From: PALSA-1444 sp964291045
GTDB taxonomy: Bacteria > Chlamydiota > Chlamydiia > Chlamydiales > Rhabdochlamydiaceae
Direction of reading: 5' to 3'
Assembly: GCF_964291045.1 (NCBI RefSeq)
Contig: NZ_OZ197277.1
Span: 744,001 to 808,000, forward strand
DNA: 64,000 nt
The position numbers were made by a program, and so were the translations under genes. Below the pieces are notes generated by a model that made no database searches, was not told the origin of the DNA, and saw nothing but the letters and a program-made list of their open reading frames with translations. Position 1 is the first letter of the stretch. Each line of letters opens with the position of its first letter. Shown here piece by piece: positions 17,593-27,107 of the stretch.

Positions 17593-19044
17593 CTAGAGGA
17601 ATGTACTGATGGTTAAAGCAATAAGAAAATAAATGGACATGGATAGAAAGTCATTAATGGCTGTCACAATAGGGCCCGAGGCAATTGCAGGGTCGACTCC
17701 CATCCTTGAGAAGAAAAGAGGAGAGAACACTCCAAGGAGAGTACTTGTAAAACAGGCTCCCCAAAGTCCAAACCCTACAATGAGTCCTACATGAAGAGGA
17801 GGGATTTCAAATTCAGAAAACCCGACCACATCTAAAATTGAGATCACAGTTCCAGCTAACATCCCAAAAAGGGTTCCGCAAAATACTCCAATAGAGACTT
17901 CTTTACGGATTGCCTCTCCTTTGTAACCTGATGAGAGGCTACCTGTTGCCATACTTCTCACAAGAACTGTACTGCACTGCAGTCCCACATTGCCTGAAAA
18001 TCCTGTAATGAGAGGAACAAAAAATAATACAAATGTTAAAGCGCCGCCTTCATACCCTTGAATAGAAGACATCACTCCCACATTTAAAAGACCAGCACAG
18101 AGGGTGACAATGAGCCAAGGAGCTCTTGCTAAAAACCGTTTCCATGTCGGCTCATGCTCTCTTACTTTTTCTCCTGTTCCTGCAATCTGGGCAATCGTTT
18201 CATCGGTGATGTCTTCCATGGCCTCTACGACATCTTCATAGGTGATTACGCCCACTAAACGGTCTTCAGAATCTACAACAGGAAGAGCTGGCAGTCTATA
18301 TCTTTCAACAACATCCACAACTTCTTCACGGGAAGCTTCCGTGTGAACTTTATGAAGAATCGGTTTCATCACCTGTTTAAGAGAAAGATGTCCGGGATTG
18401 ACAATGAGATTGCGTTCTGGAACATACCCTAAGAGTTCATGAGAGGCTCCTTGGATAAACACCTGCTTAGCGAGATCAATGCCAGGGTTTTCCCGGATGA
18501 AGCTAGCTGCCTCCTCAACGGTGAGATCAAGAGAAAAGGCAAAAAATTCATTCGTCATTAGACGGCCTGCAGTATTGCGCTCATGTTGCTTAATTTCTCT
18601 AATACGAAACGCTTTTTTAGGATCGAGCTTATCCATGACTCTTCTAAACCGTTTTTCAGAAAGCGCCTCTAAAACAGAGACAGCGTCATCGGGTGGCATA
18701 GATTCGATAAGTCTTTTAATTTCAAGATCGCTAATATGACGAAAGACAGCAGCTCTTGTGGTCATATCGGTATTGATCATGAACTCCATCTTTGAATCGA
18801 TGAGCGCCATATTTTCATAAAGAACGGGCCGAATATTTGCAGGGAGTCTTGGCGCTGCGTAAGCTAAGTCAACAGGGGAGTGCTCTTCTGCAATTTTGAT
18901 GATATCATGCAAAATCACTTTAGAGGTGTGCTTATGGTAGGCTTTATCGAGTTTTTCTTTAAGAATGTCGTCAAGTTGATTGATAGGAGAGTCCATCATA
19001 GAGACGGAAGAAGAGAGTTCGTGATTAGTCATATCTCTTTCCAT
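17593..19044 (-). CDS. mgtE: Magnesium transporter MgtE
   Basis: 483 residues. An N-terminal superhelical domain (to about 155), two CBS domains (about 160-285) and five C-terminal membrane helices from about 300 on. Signature blocks are FSGNVGLQ in TM2-loop and ASGPIVTAINDFLSMSIYF in the last helix, where the Asp is the Mg-selectivity residue. The cytosolic domains gate the channel according to internal Mg2+. The ATG at 19032 (four codons in) is preceded by GGAAAGAG and could be the true start. Downstream lies the degenerate 17286-17570 frame. Confidence 0.95.
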   Translation of the reverse strand: MERDMTNHELSSSVSMMDSPINQLDDILKEKLDKAYHKHTSKVILHDIIKIAEEHSPVDLAYAAPRLPANIRPVLYENMALIDSKMEFMINTDMTTRAAVFRHISDLEIKRLIESMPPDDAVSVLEALSEKRFRRVMDKLDPKKAFRIREIKQHERNTAGRLMTNEFFAFSLDLTVEEAASFIRENPGIDLAKQVFIQGASHELLGYVPERNLIVNPGHLSLKQVMKPILHKVHTEASREEVVDVVERYRLPALPVVDSEDRLVGVITYEDVVEAMEDITDETIAQIAGTGEKVREHEPTWKRFLARAPWLIVTLCAGLLNVGVMSSIQGYEGGALTFVLFFVPLITGFSGNVGLQCSTVLVRSMATGSLSSGYKGEAIRKEVSIGVFCGTLFGMLAGTVISILDVVGFSEFEIPPLHVGLIVGFGLWGACFTSTLLGVFSPLFFSRMGVDPAIASGPIVTAINDFLSMSIYFLIALTISTFL

Positions 19045-19192
19045 TATTTACCTACTCGTTAAAAAGTAACTATCGTCTCTCTAAGGCGTTTCCATTTTAC
19101 TTTTTTTAGTCTTTTTCTGTCAGATATTTTTCAAGGGGCCTCTCCATGTAAAAAAAACTAGGCGGTAAAATAGAGAAAACTAAAAAATAGAG

Positions 19193-20026
19193 TTAAGAAA
19201 AAGAGCTCTTAAGCAAAGAGAGTCTATTAAATAAAATATTATCTAGCGAAGCAAGAGAAGAGGGGTCTTGCTGCTTTAGCCATAAACGAAGGGAGGAGAG
19301 CTCTTTGGTCACTTCTTCTGCAATTTTTAATCCATCCCCTTGAATATCTGCTCTTTGAAAGGAGCCAATATCGATAATCATCACCTTATCATCAATCACC
19401 CCAAAGTTGCGGTAGGCTCTAGGATCCCGGTTGATAATTCCTTTACAGCATTGAGACTGAACTGTTTCAACAAAAGAAGTGAGAAGCTTTTCTCTTTTTT
19501 CAGGATGTAAGAGGAAATATTCAGGAAAAGGGTGCGCTTTTTCTTGAACACACACAAATGTCTCACATTTATCTACTGTATGATGAATATTTAACTTATC
19601 AATTAAATGCCATGAAGAGGTCTCTTTTGCAAGTTTTACGTGAGTCTCTTCTTGAAGAGAATGAAGAGCAATCAATGTGCTTTGCATGATGGAATCAGCT
19701 GTTTTTTTTCTTTGAGAAAGATAGTCTCTTTTAAGGGAGTCAAATGGTAAAGGGATTTTTTCCAGCCAAGGAAGAGGTCTTTTCCTACTCCATTTCATGA
19801 ACTTCACCACATATTTTTGATCAGCTGTTATAAAGGCATAAAACTGCTTTCCGGCTCCTAAAAATGTGAGCGGCTGTTGAAGGGTCACGCCGCTTTCATC
19901 GGCTAAATAAACCTCAGCATACGGGTTACGCATTTTCCCAAGAGCAAACGATCCTGTTTGAAAATAACAAAACCTCTCGATGACAGCAAGTGTGATGATA
20001 AAACAGATAATTTTTTTTAGTTTCAT
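19193..20026 (-). CDS. Exported/membrane-anchored kinase-like protein
   Basis: 277 residues. An N-terminal hydrophobic segment (about 5-17) could be a signal peptide or anchor. What follows resembles a reduced protein-kinase/aminoglycoside-kinase fold: a Gly-containing loop LGAGKQFYAF (56-65), a lysine in YVVKFMK (K75), an HRD-like loop INRDPRAYRNFG with D201 and N207, and a DFG-like DIG (219-221) in MIIDIGSF. A family name is not known to me; hypothetical proteins of this kind occur in Chlamydiae. If it folds as a kinase it would act outside the cytosol, or be tethered facing inward; both are inference. It stands alone on the minus strand. Confidence 0.6.
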   Translation of the reverse strand: MKLKKIICFIITLAVIERFCYFQTGSFALGKMRNPYAEVYLADESGVTLQQPLTFLGAGKQFYAFITADQKYVVKFMKWSRKRPLPWLEKIPLPFDSLKRDYLSQRKKTADSIMQSTLIALHSLQEETHVKLAKETSSWHLIDKLNIHHTVDKCETFVCVQEKAHPFPEYFLLHPEKREKLLTSFVETVQSQCCKGIINRDPRAYRNFGVIDDKVMIIDIGSFQRADIQGDGLKIAEEVTKELSSLRLWLKQQDPSSLASLDNILFNRLSLLKSSFS

Positions 20027-20297
20027 AAGATCACTCTATATTAAGGAGGCGTCAAAAAGATCCGTTAAGGCTCTATCAGAAGAGAAATGATAAAGAGATA
20101 AAAGGAAAATCTCAAATCAAATCAAGGATTTAATCAAGAGCTCTGTAATTTTTCCAGGTTGCACATTAGATTCTATTACGGTATGATTCCCAGCAGAATT
20201 TGAATTTTTTCAAGCTTTCAATTTAAGTAGCTTTTCTATGAAGAAAAGATGCGTGAAAGAAACTTGATAGCAAGGGCTTTTTTAAACGAATAATCCA

Positions 20298-20624
20298 TTG
20301 ACAAAGAAAACACAAACAACTTTACCTCACTCACATTTAAAGGATTTATTGCCTTCATTTCTGAGAGGGCTGAGTGTTCGGTATGAAGATCGAGCTGAAC
20401 GTAAGACAGAAGAGGTCTTAGCGTATTGGCATCAAGTGATGAATCCTGATTGGGCTTCCATGACACGTCCGGTTTCTTTTGAAAATGGAATCATTGTCGT
20501 TCAAGTCAAAAGTAGCGCTCTTTACAGTATCCTTGTTCAGCATGAAGGAGCTCAAATTTTAAAAAAATTACAACATCAATTTCCTCAAAGCGGAATTAAG
20601 CGTCTTAAATTTCGTATAGGATGA
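20298..20624 (+). CDS. DciA-like (DUF721) replication helicase loader candidate
   Basis: 108 residues. The core (EEVLAYWHQVMNPDWA, then VVQVKSSALYSILVQHEGAQILKKL) fits the DUF721/DciA family, whose studied members recruit replicative helicase DnaB in bacteria lacking DnaC/DnaI. The only in-frame start is TTG at 20298; no ATG occurs upstream before a stop. It lies 13 bp before gyrB, the same neighbour seen in Chlamydiaceae as I recall, and is probably in one operon with gyrB, gyrA, tmk and holB. Confidence 0.75.
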   Translation: MTKKTQTTLPHSHLKDLLPSFLRGLSVRYEDRAERKTEEVLAYWHQVMNPDWASMTRPVSFENGIIVVQVKSSALYSILVQHEGAQILKKLQHQFPQSGIKRLKFRIG

Positions 20625-20637
20625 AGGTATAAAAGCG

Positions 20638-23118
20638 ATGACAGAAGAGAATAAAAACACCTACGATGCAAGTTCTATTACCGTATTAGAAGGGCTTCAA
20701 GCTGTTCGAGAGCGGCCGGGGATGTACATTGGAGATACACATTCTGCAGGATTACACCAACTTGTTTTTGAAGTTGTCGATAACTGTATTGACGAAGCGC
20801 TAGCTGGCCACTGTTCTTTAATTACGGTGACACTGAATAAAGATGGCGCCGTCACAGTTGAAGATAACGGACGGGGAATTCCGATTGGAATTCACGAGAA
20901 AGAGTCCAAAAAGCAGGGAAGAGAAGTGACTGCCTTAGAAGTTGTGATGACCATCTTGCACGCAGGAGGAAAGTTTGATAAATCCACATATAAAGTATCA
21001 GGTGGTCTTCACGGTGTAGGGGTTTCTTGTGTTAACGCTCTTTCAAACCTTCTTCATGTGGAAGTACATAAAAGCGGTAAAGCGTATTCGATGGATTTTT
21101 CCAAAGGAAAGCCGCTTCATGCTTTAAAGCATAATGGATCTACAACTAAACAAGGAACCATTGTTCACTTTATTCCTGATAACACCATTTTTAGCACTAC
21201 CCATTACGACTACGATATTTTACTCAAAAGACTAAGAGAACTGGCGTTTTTAAACCGCGGTATTCGTATTATCTACCGTGATGAAAGAGATACATCTCAT
21301 CCAGAGGAGTCACTTTTTTATGAAGGAGGTCTTATCTCTTTTGTTAGCTATCTGAATGAAAATAAGGTACCTCTTTTCAAAAAACCGATCTATATTCACG
21401 GCGTACGTAACGGTGTAGATGGCCCCATTGATGTCGAACTTGCCCTGCAGTGGAATGACACCTATTCTGAAAATTTACACTCTTATGTGAATAACATCTC
21501 GACAAGACAAGGGGGATCACACGTCTCAGGGTTTTCTACAGCTCTTACCCGGGTGCTTAATCAATACATTAAAAGTAACAACATGCTGAAAAGCGATAAG
21601 ATCTCTGTGTCAGGAGATGACATGAGAGAAGGTCTCACAGCAGTGATTTCTGTGAAAGTTCCCAACCCTCAGTTTGAAGGGCAGACAAAGCAGCGGCTAG
21701 GAAATAGCGATGTGGGATCCGTTGTTCAGGTGATTTGCGGAGAAGAGCTCTCTGTTTTCTTAAATGAAAATCCAGCTGTTGCAAAACTCATCATTGAAAA
21801 ATCGATCATCGCTGCACAAGCAAGAGAAGCTGCTAAGAAAGCAAGAGAGCTCACCATTAGAAAATCTGCACTCGATAGCCTCCGTCTTCCAGGAAAACTC
21901 ACAGACTGTCAAGAAAAAGATCCTTCTCTTTGTGAAGTGTTTATTGTGGAAGGAGATTCTGCTGGCGGCTCTGCAAGAATGGGAAGAGACCGTAGGTTTC
22001 AAGCTGTACTTCCGATCAAGGGAAAGATTTTAAACGTTGAAAAAGCAAGACTTGAGAAGATTTTACAAAACACAGAGGTAGGAGCGATGATTTCTGCCTT
22101 TGGATGCGGTATTGGAAAAGATAACTTTTCTCTAGAAAAACTCAGGTATCACCGTATCATTATCATGACGGATGCTGACGTGGACGGATCGCATATCCGC
22201 ACACTTCTTCTCACATTTTTCTACCGCCATATGCCAGCTCTTGTAGAAAATAACTACATCTACATTGCGCAGTCACCTCTTTATAGAGTGACAAGGAAAA
22301 AAGTGTCTCAATATATCCACAGTGAACGGGAGATGGATGACTATCTCTTAAAACTGGGGATGAGCGATTTAAAAATTAAAGCGGTTGGAGCTACTGAAGT
22401 TCTTGGCGAAGATAGAGTGCAATATCTCTTAAAATCGATCTTAGATATTGAGTTCATGATTGGATCGATTGAACGTAAAGGGATCCCTTTTAGAGAGTTT
22501 TTACAAGCTAGAGATTCTGAGGGGAGATTTCCTAGGTATCAAGTGATGATTGGAGATGAGGCGCAGTTTGTTTTCTCCGATGCTGAATTTAGCCAGCTGA
22601 AAGAAGAAAATGAAAGAGTGCAAAGACTTGCTCACGAAGAGACAATCAGCTCCATTCCTGTGGATGAACAGACAGAGAGCATGAAGCATTTTATTTATAG
22701 ATCGCTTCCTTTCTTAGAGCTGTATGAGAAAGAGCAAATGGATAAAATCCGTTTAAGCCTCTCTGACTTTAACTTCTCTTTCAATGACTATATGATTGCA
22801 AACGGTAAGCTGTTTGATATTATCAATGAACATGGAGAAGAGACAGCAATCTTTACTCTCAAAGAAGCGATTGATTTTCTCCGTGTCAATGGCCGCAAAG
22901 GGATTGAAATCCAGCGGTATAAAGGTCTTGGAGAGATGAATGCCGACCAGCTTTGGGAAACCACGATGGATCCTGAGCAAAGAACACTCATTAGAGTCAC
23001 TCTTCCTGATGCAGTTGCTGCAGATCATATGTTTACGATGCTGATGGGAGAAGATGTTCCTCCTAGACGAGCATTTATTGAAAAGCATGCGCTTTCTGTT
23101 AAGAATTTAGATATTTAA
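20638..23118 (+). CDS. gyrB: DNA gyrase subunit B
   Basis: 826 residues. The N-terminal GHKL ATPase has DNGRGIP (Mg/ATP) and SGGLHGVGVSCVNAL (ATP lid). The TOPRIM domain shows EGDSAGG and the DxD in DADVDGSH. The C-terminal GyrB block QRYKGLGEMNADQLWETTM is intact. It supplies ATP hydrolysis and DNA cleavage metal ions for the A2B2 gyrase that supercoils DNA. It is followed by gyrA after 13 bp. Chlamydiae usually have a second gyrase/topo IV pair elsewhere; this is the gyrase-like one by its length and neighbours. Confidence 0.96.
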   Translation: MTEENKNTYDASSITVLEGLQAVRERPGMYIGDTHSAGLHQLVFEVVDNCIDEALAGHCSLITVTLNKDGAVTVEDNGRGIPIGIHEKESKKQGREVTALEVVMTILHAGGKFDKSTYKVSGGLHGVGVSCVNALSNLLHVEVHKSGKAYSMDFSKGKPLHALKHNGSTTKQGTIVHFIPDNTIFSTTHYDYDILLKRLRELAFLNRGIRIIYRDERDTSHPEESLFYEGGLISFVSYLNENKVPLFKKPIYIHGVRNGVDGPIDVELALQWNDTYSENLHSYVNNISTRQGGSHVSGFSTALTRVLNQYIKSNNMLKSDKISVSGDDMREGLTAVISVKVPNPQFEGQTKQRLGNSDVGSVVQVICGEELSVFLNENPAVAKLIIEKSIIAAQAREAAKKARELTIRKSALDSLRLPGKLTDCQEKDPSLCEVFIVEGDSAGGSARMGRDRRFQAVLPIKGKILNVEKARLEKILQNTEVGAMISAFGCGIGKDNFSLEKLRYHRIIIMTDADVDGSHIRTLLLTFFYRHMPALVENNYIYIAQSPLYRVTRKKVSQYIHSEREMDDYLLKLGMSDLKIKAVGATEVLGEDRVQYLLKSILDIEFMIGSIERKGIPFREFLQARDSEGRFPRYQVMIGDEAQFVFSDAEFSQLKEENERVQRLAHEETISSIPVDEQTESMKHFIYRSLPFLELYEKEQMDKIRLSLSDFNFSFNDYMIANGKLFDIINEHGEETAIFTLKEAIDFLRVNGRKGIEIQRYKGLGEMNADQLWETTMDPEQRTLIRVTLPDAVAADHMFTMLMGEDVPPRRAFIEKHALSVKNLDI

Positions 23119-23131
23119 TAGGCATATATAT

Positions 23132-25582
23132 ATGGACTACCCTCAAGATCACGATATCGTCCTCCGTAACGTTGAAGATGAAGTCAAAGAGAGCTATTTA
23201 CGCTACTCCATGTCTGTGATTATTTCACGGGCCCTTCCTGATGTTAGAGATGGACTTAAGCCCTCTCAGCGCCGTATTTTATTTGCTATGCGTCAGCTGA
23301 ATTTAACTCCCGGAGCAAAACACAGAAAATGCGCTAAGATTTGCGGGGATACATCAGGGGATTACCACCCTCACGGAGAAGCTGTCATTTACCCCACTCT
23401 TGTGAGGATGGGACAAAGCTGGCTCATGCGTTACCGTTTAATCGATGGACAAGGAAACTTTGGTTCTGTAGACGGTGACTCTCCTGCTGCGATGCGTTAT
23501 ACGGAAGCAAGACTCACTCACGCATCGATTGCTCTCATGGAAGATTTGGATAAAGATACTGTAGATCTCACTCCTAACTACGATGAGACAAAATCTGAGC
23601 CAACGGTGTTTCCTTCTAAGTTTCCTAACCTTCTTGCAAACGGATCGTCTGGTATTGCAGTCGGAATGGCGACAAACATTCCTCCTCATAACGTAGATGA
23701 GCTAGCGCTTGCTGCGATTAAAGTGATTGATAACCCTTCCATTTCAATTGATGAGATTATGGAAGTGATGCCAGCTCCTGACTTTCCAACAGGGGGTGTC
23801 ATTTGTGGATACCGAGGTATTAAAGAAGCGTATCATACAGGAAGAGGAAAACTTCTCTTAAGAGGCATTCTCCATGTCGAAGATCAAGATGGAAGCGACC
23901 GGCAAAAAGTTGTGATTGATGAGCTTCCCTATAACGTAAATAAATCCGTACTCATTCAAAAGATTGCAGAGCTTGTTAACGATAAAACGATGACAGGGGT
24001 TGCAGACCTTAGGGATGAATCAGATAAAAGCGGCATGCGGATTGTTTTAGATCTTAAGCGGGGAGAAATTGCTGATGTAACGATTAATCAGCTTTATAAA
24101 TATACCGATATGCAAATTACCTTTGGGTGCAACATGCTTGCCCTTGATAAGGGAATGCCAAGAACCATGAATATCAAGCATATGATTTCTGCATGGGTTG
24201 AGCACCGCATTGAAGTGATTAGAAGACGGACCCGTTTTGAGCTGAATAAAGCAGAAGCTAGAGCGCACATTTTAGAAGGGTATCTTAAAGCGCTTGATTA
24301 CCTTGATGAAGTGGTAAAACTCATCAGATCAAGTGACAGTAAAGAGGTTGCAAAAACTGAGCTCATGAAGCAGTATGATCTCTCAGAGCGTCAAGCTAAC
24401 GCTGTATTAGAACTGCGCCTTTATCAACTCACTGGTCTTGAAAGAGGCAAAATTGAAGAGGAGTATCAAGGGCTTCAGCAAAAAATTGCTCACTATAGAG
24501 CGATTTTAGCAAGCGAGCTTTTAGTAAGAGGCATCATTAAAGAAGAGCTAGAAGAGATCCGTAAGCACCATAAAGGTGAGAGAAGAACGAAAATTATCGC
24601 AGCAGAAGGGGAAGTGCAGATGGAAGATCTGATCCCGGATGAGCAGATGATTATTACCGTATCTGAAGACGACTACATTAAGAGAATGCCCATTGATGCC
24701 TTTAGAGAACAAAAAAGAGGCGGTCACGGGGTCTTAGGTCTTGATATCAAAAGAGAAGGGGACTCGCTTAAAAACATCTATGTGGCCTCAACGCATGAAA
24801 CCCTCATGATCTTTACTAATCTCGGAAGATGCTACTGGTTAAAAGTGTGGCAAATCCCTGAGAGCGGAAGAAGAACAAAAGGAAAACCGCTTGTCAATCT
24901 TCTAGAAGGGCTGCAACCTGAAGAGAAGATTGCAACCGTCTTAAAGGTGAGAACATTCACAGAAGAAGCTTCTATTCTTTTAGCAACCCGTAAAGGGATT
25001 GTGAAAAAGACAGAGCTTTCTGAGTTTAGCTCTCAAAGACGGAAAGGGGTTTATGCCATTAACATCGATGAGGGAGATGAAGTGATTGCTGCAAGACTGG
25101 TTCTTGCAGGTAAGCAAATCATGCTCTTTACATTAAGAGGAATGGCAGTGAGATTTGAAGAAGATCAAATTAGAGCGATTGGAAGAGTGGCAAGAGGCGT
25201 TAGAGGCGTGATGCTGAAAAATGAACTTGATAAAGTTGTTTCTTGTGAAGTTGTCTCTCCTGAAGAGTCTGTTCTTGTTGTGTGTGAAAATGGATTTGGT
25301 AAACGCTCCAAAGTGAGCGATTTTAGACAAACGAATCGGGGCGGTGTAGGAGTGCGTTCGATCATTACAAGCCAACGTAATGGGCTTGTAATTGGAGCGA
25401 TTTCTGTTTCTGATGAAGAAAGCGTTGTCCTCATGTCGAACCTTGGCCAAACACTCCGTATGAGCATGAAAGACTTAAGAGTGATGGGAAGATCAACACA
25501 AGGTGTGCGTCTTGTGAATCTCACAAGCGGAGATGGCCTGGTTGCTGTACAAAAAATCGAAGAAATTTCGGTTGAGCGGTAG
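23132..25582 (+). CDS. gyrA: DNA gyrase subunit A
   Basis: 816 residues. The breakage-reunion domain carries the active-site Tyr in AAMRYTEARL (Y123). The C-terminal beta-pinwheel has six blades and a GyrA-box-like QKRGGHG (canonical QRRGGKG), supporting gyrase over topo IV. In the quinolone-resistance region the sequence HGEAVIYPTLVRMGQ places Ala and Pro where E. coli has Ser83 and Asp87. It begins 13 bp after gyrB and ends 3 bp before tmk, so the block is one operon. Confidence 0.95.
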   Translation: MDYPQDHDIVLRNVEDEVKESYLRYSMSVIISRALPDVRDGLKPSQRRILFAMRQLNLTPGAKHRKCAKICGDTSGDYHPHGEAVIYPTLVRMGQSWLMRYRLIDGQGNFGSVDGDSPAAMRYTEARLTHASIALMEDLDKDTVDLTPNYDETKSEPTVFPSKFPNLLANGSSGIAVGMATNIPPHNVDELALAAIKVIDNPSISIDEIMEVMPAPDFPTGGVICGYRGIKEAYHTGRGKLLLRGILHVEDQDGSDRQKVVIDELPYNVNKSVLIQKIAELVNDKTMTGVADLRDESDKSGMRIVLDLKRGEIADVTINQLYKYTDMQITFGCNMLALDKGMPRTMNIKHMISAWVEHRIEVIRRRTRFELNKAEARAHILEGYLKALDYLDEVVKLIRSSDSKEVAKTELMKQYDLSERQANAVLELRLYQLTGLERGKIEEEYQGLQQKIAHYRAILASELLVRGIIKEELEEIRKHHKGERRTKIIAAEGEVQMEDLIPDEQMIITVSEDDYIKRMPIDAFREQKRGGHGVLGLDIKREGDSLKNIYVASTHETLMIFTNLGRCYWLKVWQIPESGRRTKGKPLVNLLEGLQPEEKIATVLKVRTFTEEASILLATRKGIVKKTELSEFSSQRRKGVYAINIDEGDEVIAARLVLAGKQIMLFTLRGMAVRFEEDQIRAIGRVARGVRGVMLKNELDKVVSCEVVSPEESVLVVCENGFGKRSKVSDFRQTNRGGVGVRSIITSQRNGLVIGAISVSDEESVVLMSNLGQTLRMSMKDLRVMGRSTQGVRLVNLTSGDGLVAVQKIEEISVER

Positions 25583-25585
25583 AGC

Positions 25586-26194
25586 ATGCTAATTTCTTTT
25601 GAAGGGGGAGAAGGAGCTGGAAAGAGTACACTCATCCACCGTTTGTATCACCATCTTCTTCCTCTTGAAAAACCTCTGCTTCTTACAAGAGCTCCAGGGT
25701 CAACTTCTGTTGGGGAGCTCTTAAGAGAGCTCCTCTTAAATCCGGAAGAAAAACCGCTCTCACTTCCTGCAGAGCTGTTTCTTTTTTTAGCAGATAGGGC
25801 AGAACATGTTGATAAAGTGATCCGCCCCGCTCTTTTACAAAAAACAGTTGTGCTGTGTGACCGTTTTAATGACTCTACAGCTGCTTATCAAGGGGGAGCT
25901 AGAGGCTTTGGAGTGAAGTGGATTCAAACGCTTTGTGATTTTGCAACGCAAGGATTACAGCCTGACCTCACGTTTTACTTAGACATTGAACCGTCTTTGG
26001 GTCTTAGCCGTGTGATGCGGTCTAAAGATCGCCTAGAACAAGAGAAACTCACCTTTCATGAAGAGGTGAGAAACACCTACCTTTCGATCGCTCAACAAGA
26101 ACCTAAGAGGTTTTATATTCTCGATGGATCCCAATCCCCAGATGAACTCTTTCAAACAGCACTCCGCATTCTCATCCCTTATTGGGAATGTTAA
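25586..26194 (+). CDS. tmk: Thymidylate kinase
   Basis: 202 residues. It phosphorylates dTMP to dTDP. The P-loop is FEGGEGAGKSTL (5-16), the substrate motif is CDRFNDSTAAYQGGARG, and the lid region is SRVMRSKDRLEQE. The length is typical. It starts 3 bp after gyrA and its 3' end overlaps holB by about 70 bp if holB uses its first ATG; this pairing is common because thymidylate kinase and delta-prime often travel together. Confidence 0.94.
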   Translation: MLISFEGGEGAGKSTLIHRLYHHLLPLEKPLLLTRAPGSTSVGELLRELLLNPEEKPLSLPAELFLFLADRAEHVDKVIRPALLQKTVVLCDRFNDSTAAYQGGARGFGVKWIQTLCDFATQGLQPDLTFYLDIEPSLGLSRVMRSKDRLEQEKLTFHEEVRNTYLSIAQQEPKRFYILDGSQSPDELFQTALRILIPYWEC

Positions 26195-27014
26195 CGTTAA
26201 AGAGAAGCTAACACAGTTTCTTCTTAAGGACAAAATACCGAAGGTTTTGCTCTTTTTAGGCCCCATAGGCATTGGAAAGACACGGTTTGCAGAAGCATTT
26301 GCAAAGGCCGTCATTCAAACCTCTCAATTTCCTCATCCAGATATTCACACCCTTTATCCGGACCTAGAAACGCATCAACATCCGATTGCTAAATTAAGAG
26401 AGCTCATCCAAGAGACACTCTTTCCTCCTTTTCAAAGCCAGTATAAAGTGTTTATCATTGGGGACATTGAGAAAATGGTTCCTACAAGCATGAATACCCT
26501 CCTTAAAACCTTAGAAGAGCCGCCAGCAGATACACTCTTTATCTTAACCAGCTCTTTTCCCTCAGAGATTCTTCCTACGGTTCTTTCTCGCTCATCGAAA
26601 ATCTCCTTTACCCCGATAGCAGATGAAGATATGGTGTCATTTTTGATGAAGCATCATGGTGTTTCAGAAGAAAAGGGGCGAAAACTTGCCTTTTTAGCAG
26701 AAGGATCGATCGCAAAAGCTTTAGAAAGACTTCCTCACCTTCCTCTTTTAGAAGGGGTTAAAAAAGCGTTAAAAGCGACATCTTATCTTGAAATCTATGA
26801 CTGTTTATCGGATAAAAATCTTATGGTAGATACACTCTCACCAGATGTAATAGAGTCTCTTCTAGAAGATATCATCTATTTTGTGCATGAGCAAGATAGA
26901 GGCTCTTTACCAAGAGTGCTAGAGCTGATCCGTGAGTTAAGACATGCGCTTGATCACCATGTGAAGCTTAAAACAGCTCTTGAGTATTTTTTGATTTCTT
27001 ACCGCCTCCTGTGA
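26124..27014 (+). CDS. holB: DNA polymerase III delta-prime subunit (HolB/DnaX-like)
   Basis: 296 residues, AAA+ clamp-loader subunit. The P-loop is GPIGIGKTRF, the sensor/walker region is NTLLKTLEEPPADTLFIL and the SRC-type motif appears as LPTVLSRSSK, with Ser in place of Cys. No zinc-binding cysteine cluster is seen, unlike tau/gamma. It sits on the clamp loader at the fork. A second ATG at 26142 is an alternative start; either overlaps tmk, so coupling is likely. Last gene of the replication block. Confidence 0.85.
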   Translation: MDPNPQMNSFKQHSAFSSLIGNVNVKEKLTQFLLKDKIPKVLLFLGPIGIGKTRFAEAFAKAVIQTSQFPHPDIHTLYPDLETHQHPIAKLRELIQETLFPPFQSQYKVFIIGDIEKMVPTSMNTLLKTLEEPPADTLFILTSSFPSEILPTVLSRSSKISFTPIADEDMVSFLMKHHGVSEEKGRKLAFLAEGSIAKALERLPHLPLLEGVKKALKATSYLEIYDCLSDKNLMVDTLSPDVIESLLEDIIYFVHEQDRGSLPRVLELIRELRHALDHHVKLKTALEYFLISYRLL

Positions 27015-27053
27015 GGGAGAAAAGAACTTCTTTTTTGGGCAGCTATTCAGATA

Positions 27054-27083
27054 CCCCCTATACACATATTTGTGTATAGGGGG
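27054..27083. terminator. Perfect 13-bp inverted repeat after holB
   Basis: CCCCCTATACACA / TGTGTATAGGGGG with a TATT loop. It is a very stable hairpin but has no T-run on either side, so a classical Rho-independent terminator is not clear. It lies 40 bp after the holB stop and 24 bp past the stop of the IS66 remnant, so it may be a terminator, a protein-binding palindrome or part of the insertion sequence. Confidence 0.45.
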
Positions 27084-27107
27084 GAGTATGATCTAGCTCT
27101 TAAAAAT

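Noticed and set aside
20236..20466. Minus-strand frame of 76 codons
   Set aside because: It overlaps the dciA-like gene and the gap before it; no family features.
25165..25635. 156-codon frame antisense to gyrA
   Set aside because: Antisense shadow of a conserved gene.
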